From: Oscillatoria salina IIICB1
Lineage (GTDB): Bacteria; Cyanobacteriota; Cyanobacteriia; Cyanobacteriales; SIO1D9
NCBI RefSeq assembly: GCF_020144665.1
Contig: NZ_JAAHBQ010000056.1
Span: 1-43,364, forward strand
Length of the DNA stretch: 43,364 nucleotides
Direction: 5' to 3'
Shown here: positions 19,079 to 28,300 of the stretch, one piece after another
Position numbering within the stretch: position 1 is the first letter of the stretch
Layout: each line of letters opens with the position of its first letter
Translations under genes and position numbers: made by a program
Notes under the pieces: model-generated
What the model was told of the DNA's origin: nothing
What the model saw: only the letters and a program-made list of their open reading frames with translations
Database searches by the model: none

Positions 19079-19185
19079 ATCGCTAAGGTTACGCCGATCG
19101 CAAACAGTAGCGTTAGGAGTAAGATCGTTTGCTGGTAAAGAAGTCGGGCAAAGTTAGATAATACCTTGGAGATAAACTGATTCAT
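19079..19185 (-). pseudogene. N-terminal fragment of the adenylate cyclase in a different frame
   Basis: From the ATG at 19185 the frame encodes MNQFISKVLSNFARLL and then a membrane helix (QQTILLLTLLFAIGVTLAMW). This is the normal N-terminus of cyanobacterial cyclases with a Tll0287-type domain. Beyond about 19070 the meaningful frame is the one of the gene at 18143-19078. Helix and cyclase are joined by a shift of frame plus the loss of most of the sensor domain. Confidence 0.6.
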
Positions 19186-19365
19186 TGCGAGATTCTCCTG
19201 GGAACAAAACGACGAGCGATCGCTACTAACGCAAGCTTTCTAATTCCCTAACTTTCTTGAGTTGCGATCGCTGATGCTCCCTGAAACTAACGATCGCGAT
19301 CGAGGTCGCTAAAGAGTTGGTTTTGCTCGTTACCGACCTTCTCAGTGTTACTCAAGTTAAGCTTC

Positions 19366-21099
19366 TCAGTTAGTAAGAGAATTCATTTCCTGTTCTCCAG
19401 ATTTAATCACTGGTGCTTGATATAAAGGAACGGTAAAAGTTACTGTCGAACCGAGCCATTCGCCCATACTATAGAAATTAATCACCCCACCCATCGCTTC
19501 GACCAACTTTTGGGAAATAGCTAAACCCAAACCAGTTCCACCATATTGACGAGTGCGAGAACCATCTACCTGATTAAAAGATTGAAATAGCCGATCTTGC
19601 TTGTCGAGAGGAACGCCAATACCTGTATCGGCGACCCGGACTCGAACCATACCGGGATATTCTTGATTATTAACAAAAACTTTCTTCCGAACCACCTCAG
19701 CCGCGACCGTTACTCCTCCTTCGTTAGTAAACTTAATCGCATTACCCACCAAATTTAACATTACCTGTAACAAACGTTGGTAGTTACCGTAAATAATTAC
19801 TTTGTCATAAGTAGCTGGAAGTTTGAGATTAAAGTTGAGCTTTTTGCGTTCTGCTTGAGGTCCGGTAAAGTTTTTCACATTTTGGAAAAGTTCGTCTAAC
19901 TCCACCGGAGCCAGATCCAGTTCCATTTTACCTGCTTCGATTTTGGCAATATCGAGAATATCGTTAATTAAATTCAGTAAATGTAAAGCGGAACTATGAG
20001 CTTCTTCGATAAATTCTCGTTGTTCTTCCGGGTCATCTGCCATTCCTTCTAAAATGAGTTTCAGAAAGCCAATAATTCCGTTGAGAGGAGTACGCAATTC
20101 GTGAGAAGTAGAAGCGAGAAACTCACTCTTGAGACGAGAAGCCTCTTCAGCTTCATTGCGAGCTTCTTCCAATTCGCGGTAGAGAGTCGCTTGCGCGATC
20201 GCGGTTCCCACTTGATCGGCTAATTCGCGAACTAACTCTTTTTCCGCAGCGCTCCACATTCTGTGGCGATCGCATTGATGCAAGCAAATCAAACCGTTAG
20301 GTTTATTGCGATAGCAAGTTGCCACTGCTAGTACCGACATTACTTGACTATTATCAGCTTCGATCCGATCGACAGTCACTACTTCGCGAGTAGCGATCGC
20401 TTGCTTCAATTCCAGGTCTTCTTCCCAATCCAATTTGCTTGCTAACATCGACTTAAACGGTTTTTGGCGATTTTCTGCTTCTACCTTCAGTCGTTTTCTC
20501 TCTGGATTATAGGAAATTAGCAAACAGCGACTTACTTTTAGCGCCTCTCCCAAACTGGTTGCTGTTTGCTGCCAAATTGTCTCTAAATCTAGGGTACGAC
20601 GAATGTTACGAGCTATTTGAGTTAATAGTTTTTGATAAGGATCGGGATTTACAGGTAATGCTGAGTTACTGGTTACGGAGATTTCTGTTTCGTTTAAAAC
20701 GTGACCCATCACTAGCACTGATTGTGCTGTACCATCTGCTTGCAAAATCGGACTGACAACTAACTCTAAAGGTAAGGACTTCCCCACACAGTCAAACCAG
20801 CAATGACACTGTTCGGGAATCCGTCTCTCCAAAACCCGCTCAATTCTCTCATGATAAGCTTCTAAAGCGACTGGGGCTAAGACTTCATCTAATTTTTTTT
20901 GTTCAATTAGATCCCCTACTAAACCGTAATCAACAGCTTTTCGCCAATAAAAAGAGAGATATTTACCGGAGCTATCTTGTACAAACACCATTTCAGCTCC
21001 TAAATTCTGCCAACTTTGAGAATTAGCTAGGATTGCAGCCGCCGATTTGGGAAAGCTAGACTTCATGTGAGAATTTTGGGAATCAGTGAGAACTACCAT
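19366..21099 (-). CDS. sensor histidine kinase (PAS-GAF-HisKA-HATPase)
   Basis: The 577-residue cytoplasmic kinase has a PAS-like N-terminus (~35-145, starting MVFVQDSSGKYL), a GAF domain (~165-310, SLGEALKVSRCLL to DQVGTAIAQ), a coiled linker, HisKA with H-box STSHELRTPLNG (~330), and HATPase with NLVGNAIKF, DTGIGV and GGTGLGL (~435-560). It has no receiver domain and no membrane helix. The GAF domain lacks an obvious chromophore-type Cys motif such as DxCF, so bilin binding is not supported. The truncated adenylate cyclase gene follows 180 bp downstream on the same strand. No cognate regulator is adjacent. Confidence 0.9.
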   Translation of the reverse strand: MVVLTDSQNSHMKSSFPKSAAAILANSQSWQNLGAEMVFVQDSSGKYLSFYWRKAVDYGLVGDLIEQKKLDEVLAPVALEAYHERIERVLERRIPEQCHCWFDCVGKSLPLELVVSPILQADGTAQSVLVMGHVLNETEISVTSNSALPVNPDPYQKLLTQIARNIRRTLDLETIWQQTATSLGEALKVSRCLLISYNPERKRLKVEAENRQKPFKSMLASKLDWEEDLELKQAIATREVVTVDRIEADNSQVMSVLAVATCYRNKPNGLICLHQCDRHRMWSAAEKELVRELADQVGTAIAQATLYRELEEARNEAEEASRLKSEFLASTSHELRTPLNGIIGFLKLILEGMADDPEEQREFIEEAHSSALHLLNLINDILDIAKIEAGKMELDLAPVELDELFQNVKNFTGPQAERKKLNFNLKLPATYDKVIIYGNYQRLLQVMLNLVGNAIKFTNEGGVTVAAEVVRKKVFVNNQEYPGMVRVRVADTGIGVPLDKQDRLFQSFNQVDGSRTRQYGGTGLGLAISQKLVEAMGGVINFYSMGEWLGSTVTFTVPLYQAPVIKSGEQEMNSLTN

Positions 21100-21212
21100 C
21101 TTACCTATTGATCGCGAAACAGTAAGCCAACTGGTCGAGAAGATAATTTAGATTAACAAACCCTGATGCTGCTGTGTATCGATTTAGATCGTCTCGGGAG
21201 GTGATTTGTGTC

Positions 21213-21446
21213 TTAATCGTTCCACTCACCTCGCGGTGGAACGGGTGGATTGCGACGCAAGCTGCGAGAGAGATCGTCATCTTGTTCGCCTCGTTCGCCT
21301 CTGAGCCATTGTTTAATTGCTGTTTCAATGACTCGCGAAGGATCGTTGGTTAAGTGCTTGATTTGCTCGATTAGGTCTGAATCGAGTTGAATTGAAATTT
21401 CTACTTTTTCATCCGATCGCTGCGAGCCTACTACTTTATCGTTCAT
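21213..21446 (-). CDS. small ribbon-helix-helix-like protein
   Basis: The 77-residue product contains VEISIQLDSDLIEQIKHL followed by PSRVIETAIKQWLRG. A beta-strand and two helices of this pattern are typical of CopG/Arc-like DNA-binding proteins. The C-terminal 30 residues are charged and Pro/Arg-rich and probably disordered. No toxin gene is adjacent, so a toxin-antitoxin role is not supported. It is divergent from lepA, whose start lies about 250 bp away. The ATG at 21446 is clear. Confidence 0.65.
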   Translation of the reverse strand: MNDKVVGSQRSDEKVEISIQLDSDLIEQIKHLTNDPSRVIETAIKQWLRGERGEQDDDLSRSLRRNPPVPPRGEWND

Positions 21447-21695
21447 GATTTTAGTTTCTTTTTTTTACCCTACTTTTGCATTTTACGATCTCGTGGGAGA
21501 GAGAATCGGGATCTCGCTTGTTGTTGCCGGTATTCCCGTGATTATTTCTTTAAATTTAGCTGCTGAATTAGCTTTTTTTCCCCGCGAGAACTGTAAACAG
21601 CGATCGCTGTTGTCGGAAATACATCCTTTTGTCGAAGATCGACCTTACAATAGTTTAAGAAGTTTTAATTTTTTCTTGCCGCAGCTTGGATACTT

Positions 21696-23501
21696 ATGAC
21701 TGACGTTCCCGTCTCTCGCATCCGTAATTTCTCTATTATCGCTCACATTGACCACGGAAAATCAACTTTGGCAGACCGTCTCTTACAGGTGACGGGTACT
21801 GTCGCTCAAAGGAAAATGAAAGAACAATTCCTCGACAATATGGATTTAGAACGAGAACGAGGAATTACGATTAAGCTACAAGCGGCACGCATGAATTATA
21901 CTGCTAGCGACAAGCAAGATTACGTGCTGAATTTGATCGATACCCCCGGTCACGTGGATTTCTCTTATGAGGTTTCTCGGAGTCTGGCTGCTTGTGAGGG
22001 GGCTTTGTTGGTAGTTGATGCTTCCCAAGGTGTGGAAGCGCAAACTTTGGCGAATGTTTATTTAGCGCTGGAACACGATCTAGAAATTATTCCGGTTTTA
22101 AATAAAATTGACCTTCCTGGTGCTGAACCGGAAAGGGTATTAGCAGAAATTGAAGAAGTTGTCGGGCTTGATTGTAGCAGTGCAATTCGCGCTTCGGCAA
22201 AAGAAGGAATTGGGATTAATGAAATTCTTGAAGCGATCGTTCATTTGGTTCCACCTCCCCAGGATACAGTCGCTCAGCCCCTCAGAGCTTTAATTTTTGA
22301 CAGTTATTACGATCCTTATCGGGGCGTAATTGTTTATTTCCGCGTTATGGATGGAACAGTCAAAAAAGGCGATCGCGTCCTGCTCATGGCTTCGGGTAAG
22401 GAGTACGAAATTGACGAGTTAGGAGTTCTCTCTCCTACTCAAATCGAAGTAGATCAACTTCATGCTGGTGAAGTGGGTTATTTTGCGGCGGCAATTAAAA
22501 CTGTTGAAGATGCCCGCGTCGGCGATACAATTACTCTGGCAAAGGCTCAAGCTGAGTCTCCTCTCCCTGGTTATAAAGAGGCTAAACCAATGGTCTTCTG
22601 TGGTTTATTTCCTACCGATTCCGACCAATACGAAGACTTGCGCGATGCTTTGGAAAAACTCAAACTCAATGATGCTGCTTTGCATTACGAACCAGAAACT
22701 TCCACAGCAATGGGTTTTGGTTTCCGTTGTGGTTTCTTGGGTTTACTCCACATGGAAATTGTCCAAGAACGCCTCGAACGAGAGTATAATCTCGATTTAA
22801 TTACCACTGCTCCTTCGGTAATTTATCGCATTACTACTACTGACGGGGAAGTGATGGAAATTGACAACCCCAGTCAACTTCCACCACCAAACCAGCAGGA
22901 AAAAATTGAAGAACCATTAGTCAAAATTGAGATAATTACTCCGGAAGAATACGTCGGTCCGTTAATGGAACTTTGTCAAACTCGGCGCGGCATTTTTACG
23001 GACATGAGATATTTTACACCGACGCGAACTACTTTAGTTTACGAGTTGCCTTTAGCAGAAGTAATTACTGACTTTTTTAACCAACTTAAATCGCGCAGTC
23101 GCGGTTATGCCAGTATGGAATATCAAATGCTGGGCTACCGCGAAGATAAGTTAGTCAAATTAGATATTCTGGTTAATGGCGATCCTGTCGATTCTTTGGC
23201 TACCATCGTTCACCGCGATAAAGCTTATCATGTCGGTCGCGCTTTAACAGAAAAACTCAAGGAATTAATTCCTCGTCATCAGTTCAAAATTCCCATTCAA
23301 GCTTCTATTGGAACTCGCGTTATCGCTAGCGAACATATTCCTGCTTTGCGCAAAGATGTCTTAGCAAAATGTTATGGCGGTGACATTTCTCGGAAGAAAA
23401 AACTGCTACAAAAACAAGCTAAAGGTAAAAAACGCATGAAGGCGATCGGAACTGTTGATGTTCCTCAAGAAGCTTTTATGGCTGTTTTACGCTTGGAATA
23501 G
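21696..23501 (+). CDS. lepA: elongation factor 4 (LepA), back-translocating GTPase
   Basis: The 601-residue protein has the full EF4 layout: G1 [10 protein letters not shown]2 ERGITIK, G3 DTPGHVDF, G4 NKIDLP, then domains II, III and V, and the LepA-specific C-terminal domain rich in Lys ([16 protein letters not shown]). It acts on the ribosome, where it can back-translocate stalled complexes and aids initiation and ribosome biogenesis. Length and ATG start are as expected. A tnpB remnant begins only 4 bp after the stop codon. Confidence 0.98.
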   Translation: MTDVPVSRIRNFSIIAHIDHGKSTLADRLLQVTGTVAQRKMKEQFLDNMDLERERGITIKLQAARMNYTASDKQDYVLNLIDTPGHVDFSYEVSRSLAACEGALLVVDASQGVEAQTLANVYLALEHDLEIIPVLNKIDLPGAEPERVLAEIEEVVGLDCSSAIRASAKEGIGINEILEAIVHLVPPPQDTVAQPLRALIFDSYYDPYRGVIVYFRVMDGTVKKGDRVLLMASGKEYEIDELGVLSPTQIEVDQLHAGEVGYFAAAIKTVEDARVGDTITLAKAQAESPLPGYKEAKPMVFCGLFPTDSDQYEDLRDALEKLKLNDAALHYEPETSTAMGFGFRCGFLGLLHMEIVQERLEREYNLDLITTAPSVIYRITTTDGEVMEIDNPSQLPPPNQQEKIEEPLVKIEIITPEEYVGPLMELCQTRRGIFTDMRYFTPTRTTLVYELPLAEVITDFFNQLKSRSRGYASMEYQMLGYREDKLVKLDILVNGDPVDSLATIVHRDKAYHVGRALTEKLKELIPRHQFKIPIQASIGTRVIASEHIPALRKDVLAKCYGGDISRKKKLLQKQAKGKKRMKAIGTVDVPQEAFMAVLRLE

Positions 23502-23504
23502 TGG

Positions 23505-23708
23505 TGTCGAGACGTTGTACAGTTTTACTGCTGACTGCAACGGTGCGGCTAACATCCTCAAAAAAGTAGCGGCAACTTTGAAATTTTCTCTCAAAGGAGT
23601 CAGTAGGGGCGCTTTGACTACGCCTTTAAGAGTCCATTTTTGGATGGCTTAAGAATCCCCTCCCTTTAGCAACGCGGAGGGAGGGGAGCAGTCAAAAACG
23701 TCTCGACA
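23505..23708 (+). mobile_element. decayed IS200/IS605 tnpB 3' end inside a 12-bp inverted repeat
   Basis: Positions ~23526-23652 encode ADCNGAANILKKVA and a 26-residue tail, which is the extreme C-terminus of a TnpB protein; the rest of the gene is gone. After the stop come a GC-rich hairpin (CCCCTCCCT 23657-23665 with AGGGAGGGG 23678-23686) and TCAA at 23692-23695, a typical right end of this IS family. The fragment is flanked by perfect 12-bp inverted repeats TGTCGAGACGTT (23505-23516) and AACGTCTCGACA (23697-23708), a variant of the palindromic repeats at 2841 and 3235. Confidence 0.75.
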
Positions 23709-23711
23709 AAT

Positions 23712-25430
23712 CTAAACAGGATTTGTTGAAAGTAAAGCGAGAACTGCATCGTCGGGGAGAGGTCGAGAGAAAAAGTAACCTTGGGCGTATTCGCAACCGA
23801 GATCGCGGAGAAGATCTCGTTGTTGTTGTGTTTCTACGCCCTCAGCGATCGCCTCTAATCCTAGACTATCTGCTAAGCTGATAATTGCTCTGACTATATC
23901 AATATTTTTGCCACCATTATCCATATTGTTAATAAACGAGCGATCGATCTTGAGAATATTAATTGGTAAATGATGCAAATAAGCTAGAGAAGAATAACCC
24001 GTACCAAAATCATCAATGCAGATCCGTATTTCTCTTTCTTGTAATTGGGTTAGCAATCTGCTGACAGCTTGAGGATTTTCCATCAAAACGCTTTCCGTTA
24101 TTTCTAATTTTAATTTATGACCGCTCAGACGAAATTGTTCGCATATTCGGTCAATGTTTGCTAAAAAATTAGGATGTTTAAGTTGCAGTCCCGAAACATT
24201 TACACTAATAGTTAGATCTGAATTGTGGGGATAATATTCTTGCCAGATACATAATCTTTCTATCGCTTCAGTTAATACCCACTCGCCGAGAGAAATAATT
24301 AGTCCGCTTTCTTCAGCTACGGGAATAAACTTAGCTGGAGAAATTACTCCTTGTTGGGGATGCCGCCATCTTACTAGCGCTTCAAAACCGATTAATTCTT
24401 CTGTTTGTAGAGAAACAATTGGCTGATAGTGTAAATATAGCTGCGCACTTTTCAGGGCTTGTTGTAAATCAGTTTCTAAATTAAAGCGCTCAATTACTTT
24501 TTCGTGCATACTGCGATCGAAAACAGCCCAACTTCCTCTACCCTGTAATTTAGCGTAGTGCATTGCTGTGTCTGCAGCTTTAAGAAAATCTTCGGCTTGC
24601 TGATAACTCAGATTACTCATGACTACGCCAATACTAGCAGTTGAAGTAATTACAGGTCCATCAAAGTTATGGGGAGATTTTAACTTGGATTGAATTTCGT
24701 TTATTCTTTGTTTAGCTTGTTCGAGAGTATCTATATCTGGCAGCAAAAAAGCAAAGTTATCTCCTCCTAAATGGGCTAAAAAATCGCGATCGCTGAGGCA
24801 AGTTTTTAAGCGACGGGATGTCGATCTCAGCATTTCTTCTCCTACCAAGTGACCGAGACTATATTTAATCATTTGGTAGCGGTCTAAATCTAAAAGCAGT
24901 ACGGCAAAAGGAGAATTAAAATTATGTTCTTGAAAGTTTTTGATTTTTAAGTTTAAATGCTTAATAAATTTGGTACGATTCGGTAAACCTGTCAATTCGT
25001 TGTAATAAGCGAAGTAGCGCAATTTTTTTTCTGCTTTCCGGCGAGCCCCTCGCTCTTTTGCTTCTCTGATTTCCCGCTCGATCGCCGGAACTAATCTTGC
25101 TAGTTTATCTTTGAGGAGGTAATCGTGAGCGCCTGCTTTCATCGCTGCTACTGCGGTTTCTTCGCCAATCGAGCCGGAAACGATTAGGAAGGGTATGTCT
25201 AGCTCTTTTTCTTGTAATAACCTCAGAGCTTCCATCGCACAAAACTGAGGTAGAGAGTAGTCACAAAGAATTACCTCCCAATCTTGTTGCTCTAAGGCTG
25301 TTTTCATCGCTATTTTCGTTTCTACTCTTTGAGAAATGGGTTCGTAACCATTTCTTCGTAATTCTAAGAGGAGTAGTTCGGCATCGTCTACAAAATCTTC
25401 AACGATTAAAACTCGTAGTAATTTACTCAT
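23712..25430 (-). CDS. response regulator with GGDEF and EAL domains, probable c-di-GMP phosphodiesterase
   Basis: The 572-residue protein starts with a receiver domain (phosphoacceptor D57 in LCDYSLPQ, Lys in YLLKDKL). A GGDEF domain (~150-310) follows, with its signature changed to GGDNF, so diguanylate cyclase activity is unlikely. The EAL domain (~325-565) keeps FEALVRWRHP, the DDFGTGYSSL loop and EAIAEGVET, which is consistent with active hydrolysis of cyclic-di-GMP. The degenerate GGDEF may bind GTP as a sensor. A ribosome binding site AAGGAG precedes the ATG. The histidine kinase gene ending 293 bp upstream on the same strand is the likely partner. Confidence 0.92.
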   Translation of the reverse strand: MSKLLRVLIVEDFVDDAELLLLELRRNGYEPISQRVETKIAMKTALEQQDWEVILCDYSLPQFCAMEALRLLQEKELDIPFLIVSGSIGEETAVAAMKAGAHDYLLKDKLARLVPAIEREIREAKERGARRKAEKKLRYFAYYNELTGLPNRTKFIKHLNLKIKNFQEHNFNSPFAVLLLDLDRYQMIKYSLGHLVGEEMLRSTSRRLKTCLSDRDFLAHLGGDNFAFLLPDIDTLEQAKQRINEIQSKLKSPHNFDGPVITSTASIGVVMSNLSYQQAEDFLKAADTAMHYAKLQGRGSWAVFDRSMHEKVIERFNLETDLQQALKSAQLYLHYQPIVSLQTEELIGFEALVRWRHPQQGVISPAKFIPVAEESGLIISLGEWVLTEAIERLCIWQEYYPHNSDLTISVNVSGLQLKHPNFLANIDRICEQFRLSGHKLKLEITESVLMENPQAVSRLLTQLQEREIRICIDDFGTGYSSLAYLHHLPINILKIDRSFINNMDNGGKNIDIVRAIISLADSLGLEAIAEGVETQQQRDLLRDLGCEYAQGYFFSRPLPDDAVLALLSTNPV

Positions 25431-25723
25431 CTCTCCTTGAGAAGGATATAAAGTTTGCTTAATTACTGAGCGCTACTAATACTTTTCTCCATTGTCTAAA
25501 CTAATGCAAAAAACGAGACAAAAATGACTCTATTACACAGAATATTTAACTTTTGAGCAAAATTATCCGGAAAGTTGTTCCCCTTGCCATAATCATTCCT
25601 AAATATTAATTTTATCTATTTTTTTGACTTCCTTTTGCCCAATTTTATTTTTTGGTAAAGATATTAGTGAATCTACTGAACTAATTACTTAGTTGCGAGC
25701 TGGCTAAATTTAGCATTCGATCG

Positions 25724-28129
25724 TCAATTTAAGGTAAAATAAAAAGTTGCACCTTTTTCAAGAGCAGCTTCCACCCAAACTTTTCCTCCATGTCGGTGAA
25801 TAATGCGAGCGACGGTGGCAAGTCCGATTCCCGTACCGGGAAAATCTTGTTCTGGATGGAGGCGCTGAAAAGCTCTAAATAATCGATTGGCATAAGCCAT
25901 ATCGAAACCTACACCATCGTCGCGAACGAAATAAATTGGTTTTCGCTCGGCTTCAGTAATTACCCCGAATTCAATGCGAGCAGTAGAATGGCAAGAAGTG
26001 TATTTCCAAGCATTGTTGAGTAAATTTTCTAAAGCTATTGGCAATAAACGGCGAGATCCGCGAACAACAATTTCTGGAAGAATAGAGAATTCTACTTGTC
26101 TTTGAGGTTGAGATTGTTGCAATTCGGTAGCTATTTCCTGGGCGAGACTGCTAAGATTAACTTCAGTGCGCTCGATTTCAGTGCGAGTAAGCTGAGATAG
26201 CATCAGCAAGCCGTCAATTAATTCGGTCATTTTTTGGACATTGGCACGAATTCGTTTGAGATAATCTTTACCTTGCCCATTGATAACTTCGCTGTAACTT
26301 TCATAAACTACTTGACTAAAGCCGTCGATAGCCCGTAATGGCGCGCGTAAGTCGTGAGATACAGAATAAGAAAAAGCTTCAAGTTCTCGGTTAGTGGCTT
26401 CGAGTTGAGCAGTACGTTGTTTGACGCGCAATTCCAAATTTTGATTTAGTTCTTTGAGAGCTTGTTCGACCTGAACGCGATCGCTAATATCAGTGATAAA
26501 TCCTTCTATGGCGATCGCTTCCCCATTTGCTGTAAAAACACCTTCACCTTTCTCCCAGAGCCATTTACAATCCCCAGTAGCAGTGATAACACGATAAACT
26601 AACTCAAAGGGTTGCTGTTTTCTTAAAGCGCTTTGTATATCTTGCCAAACTTTTTCTCGATCGCGCAAGTCAATAAGTTCTCCAAAACTAATCCGTCGAT
26701 TACCAATTAACTCTTGGGGTTGATAGCCAACTAACTCATAACTGCCTTGACTGACAAACTCCATTGTCCATTTTCGGTCATTCTGACAGCGATAAGCCAT
26801 TCCGGGCAAATTATTCATTAAAGTAGTTAGAGCGCGCTGGCTTTCTTTTAATGCAAACTCAGCTTGTTTTTGTTCGGTAATATCTCGCGAGATCGCCAGT
26901 TGAACGTAACCGGTTCTGGAGCGATCGAATAAAGGAACTGCACGAGTTTCTATCCAACGACAGTTTCCTTTACTGGTGACGATTTCAAATTCTAAGCTTT
27001 CTTGATTTCCAGCACAAACACTTTCATTTAAGGCTTGAAATTTGGCGCGATATTTGGGCGCAATTAGGGAATATATCGATCTATTAATTATTTTACTGGG
27101 ATTATCTATCTCTAAAATTTTCAAACCTGCTGCATTAATATCAAGTAAAGTTCCATCAGCCGCTACCAGTTTAATACATTCGGGTTCGTTATCAATAATC
27201 GTCCGTAAATATTGTTCGTTTTTGCGTAACGCTGACTCGGCTTGTTTTTGTGCGATCGCTAAACCTAATTGACTGGCAACTGAAGTGACTATTTCGACCA
27301 ATCTTTCGTCTTCTGTTAAGGCTTTTAAGCTAAAAAAAACTAAGATTGCGACAATTTTTTCATTAGCAATAATCGGTACTCCTAGCGCTCCTTTTAATTT
27401 TACTTCTTTGGCTAAATCTACTCGCAGAAAATCAGCTTTACTACAAAGAGAAACGTCATTATTCCACTCAGCTTTCCGACTTGCCCAAACTCTTCCCGGA
27501 ACTCCTTCACTTTTCGTAAAAGTGAAATTTTTGCTACCCTGACGAAATTTTCCTAAACTAGGATTATCGCCGTACCAAGCTGGATTTAAGATTAAGATTT
27601 CTTCTCCCTTTTTTATTTGCCAGGCTTCAGCATAATTCCAACCTGTAGCTTGACATACTTTGGTAAGAGTTATTTCTAAGGCAGCTTCAAAACTCTTAGC
27701 ATCAATAATTGCTTGAGTTATACTTTGCAAAAGTCTAATTTCTGCTTCAGCACGCTGGTGTTTAGTTACGTCATGTGTTGTCTCAAGAGCTAGTTTCAGT
27801 TGTGACGAACTCGAACGAAGTGCTATTTCTAGATTAAGGCGAGATCGTTCTAGTTCGTGACGGCATCGTTGAGCTTTTTGCAGTAAGTAAATATTTAACG
27901 CTAGTATCCACGAGAGAAGCAATCCACTACCAATAACTATTTCTGGTAAAATTTGTTCGAGTTGGTTTTGGCGATCGCTAAGTAATTCTTGCCATAGTAG
28001 CAGCGTCCCTAGAGAAGCGACGATTCCTACTAAAATTGGCAAAGACGGTACCAGAAACCAACCAGTGTTTTTGATGGTCAGTAAATTTTCTCGTCCTTGA
28101 GTGGCTTGTTGCTTGTAAATCTGGCTCAT
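25724..28129 (-). CDS. membrane-bound multi-sensor histidine kinase (GAF-PAS-PAS-HisKA-HATPase)
   Basis: The 801-residue protein has two N-terminal membrane helices (~24-46 and ~63-83) with almost no periplasmic loop, a coiled coil, a GAF domain (~130-290), two PAS/PAC units (~305-425 and ~430-550), HisKA with FSYSVSHDLRAPLRAID, and HATPase with NNAWKYT, RDDGVGFD and GTGIGLA. The phosphoacceptor and ATPase type resemble the phytochrome-like kinase group, but no bilin-binding domain is present. The REC-GGDEF-EAL gene lies downstream and is a plausible target. The start codon is only 29 bp from the right end of the tnpB element at 28159, which may have separated this gene from its native promoter. 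Confidence 0.9.
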   Translation of the reverse strand: MSQIYKQQATQGRENLLTIKNTGWFLVPSLPILVGIVASLGTLLLWQELLSDRQNQLEQILPEIVIGSGLLLSWILALNIYLLQKAQRCRHELERSRLNLEIALRSSSSQLKLALETTHDVTKHQRAEAEIRLLQSITQAIIDAKSFEAALEITLTKVCQATGWNYAEAWQIKKGEEILILNPAWYGDNPSLGKFRQGSKNFTFTKSEGVPGRVWASRKAEWNNDVSLCSKADFLRVDLAKEVKLKGALGVPIIANEKIVAILVFFSLKALTEDERLVEIVTSVASQLGLAIAQKQAESALRKNEQYLRTIIDNEPECIKLVAADGTLLDINAAGLKILEIDNPSKIINRSIYSLIAPKYRAKFQALNESVCAGNQESLEFEIVTSKGNCRWIETRAVPLFDRSRTGYVQLAISRDITEQKQAEFALKESQRALTTLMNNLPGMAYRCQNDRKWTMEFVSQGSYELVGYQPQELIGNRRISFGELIDLRDREKVWQDIQSALRKQQPFELVYRVITATGDCKWLWEKGEGVFTANGEAIAIEGFITDISDRVQVEQALKELNQNLELRVKQRTAQLEATNRELEAFSYSVSHDLRAPLRAIDGFSQVVYESYSEVINGQGKDYLKRIRANVQKMTELIDGLLMLSQLTRTEIERTEVNLSSLAQEIATELQQSQPQRQVEFSILPEIVVRGSRRLLPIALENLLNNAWKYTSCHSTARIEFGVITEAERKPIYFVRDDGVGFDMAYANRLFRAFQRLHPEQDFPGTGIGLATVARIIHRHGGKVWVEAALEKGATFYFTLN

Positions 28130-28138
28130 ACTTGATTT

Positions 28139-28300
28139 TGGAGACTGAGCGAGAAAAGTTGACGCTCCACGCCCTAGAAGGACGTAGATTCTTCATTCAA
28201 CGAATCTTCGTTGGCTAACAGGATTTCTCCAACCAACCAAGAGGAAGTTTCTCCTGAAGCGTAGATTTTCGTGCGCCCCACGATATATAAAGCTTTTTGC
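28139..28300 (-). ncRNA. predicted omega RNA (reRNA) of the tnpB element
   Basis: By analogy with characterised TnpB systems, the RNA would be processed from the end of the tnpB transcript and extend across the right end into the flanking DNA, whose first 16-20 bases act as guide (here 28139-28158, minus strand). A hairpin with arms ACGTCC and GGGCGT (around 28170-28190) sits at the right end. The 5' boundary is arbitrary; only the position relative to the right end is supported. Confidence 0.4.

Noticed and set aside
19366..21099. Bilin-binding photoreceptor function for the GAF-containing kinase
   Set aside because: No chromophore-binding Cys motif of the phytochrome or cyanobacteriochrome type is visible in the GAF domain.
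21445..21699. 84-codon plus-strand frame before lepA
   Set aside because: It overlaps the start of the divergent ribbon-helix-helix gene and the start of lepA, and has no family features; it is most likely chance.
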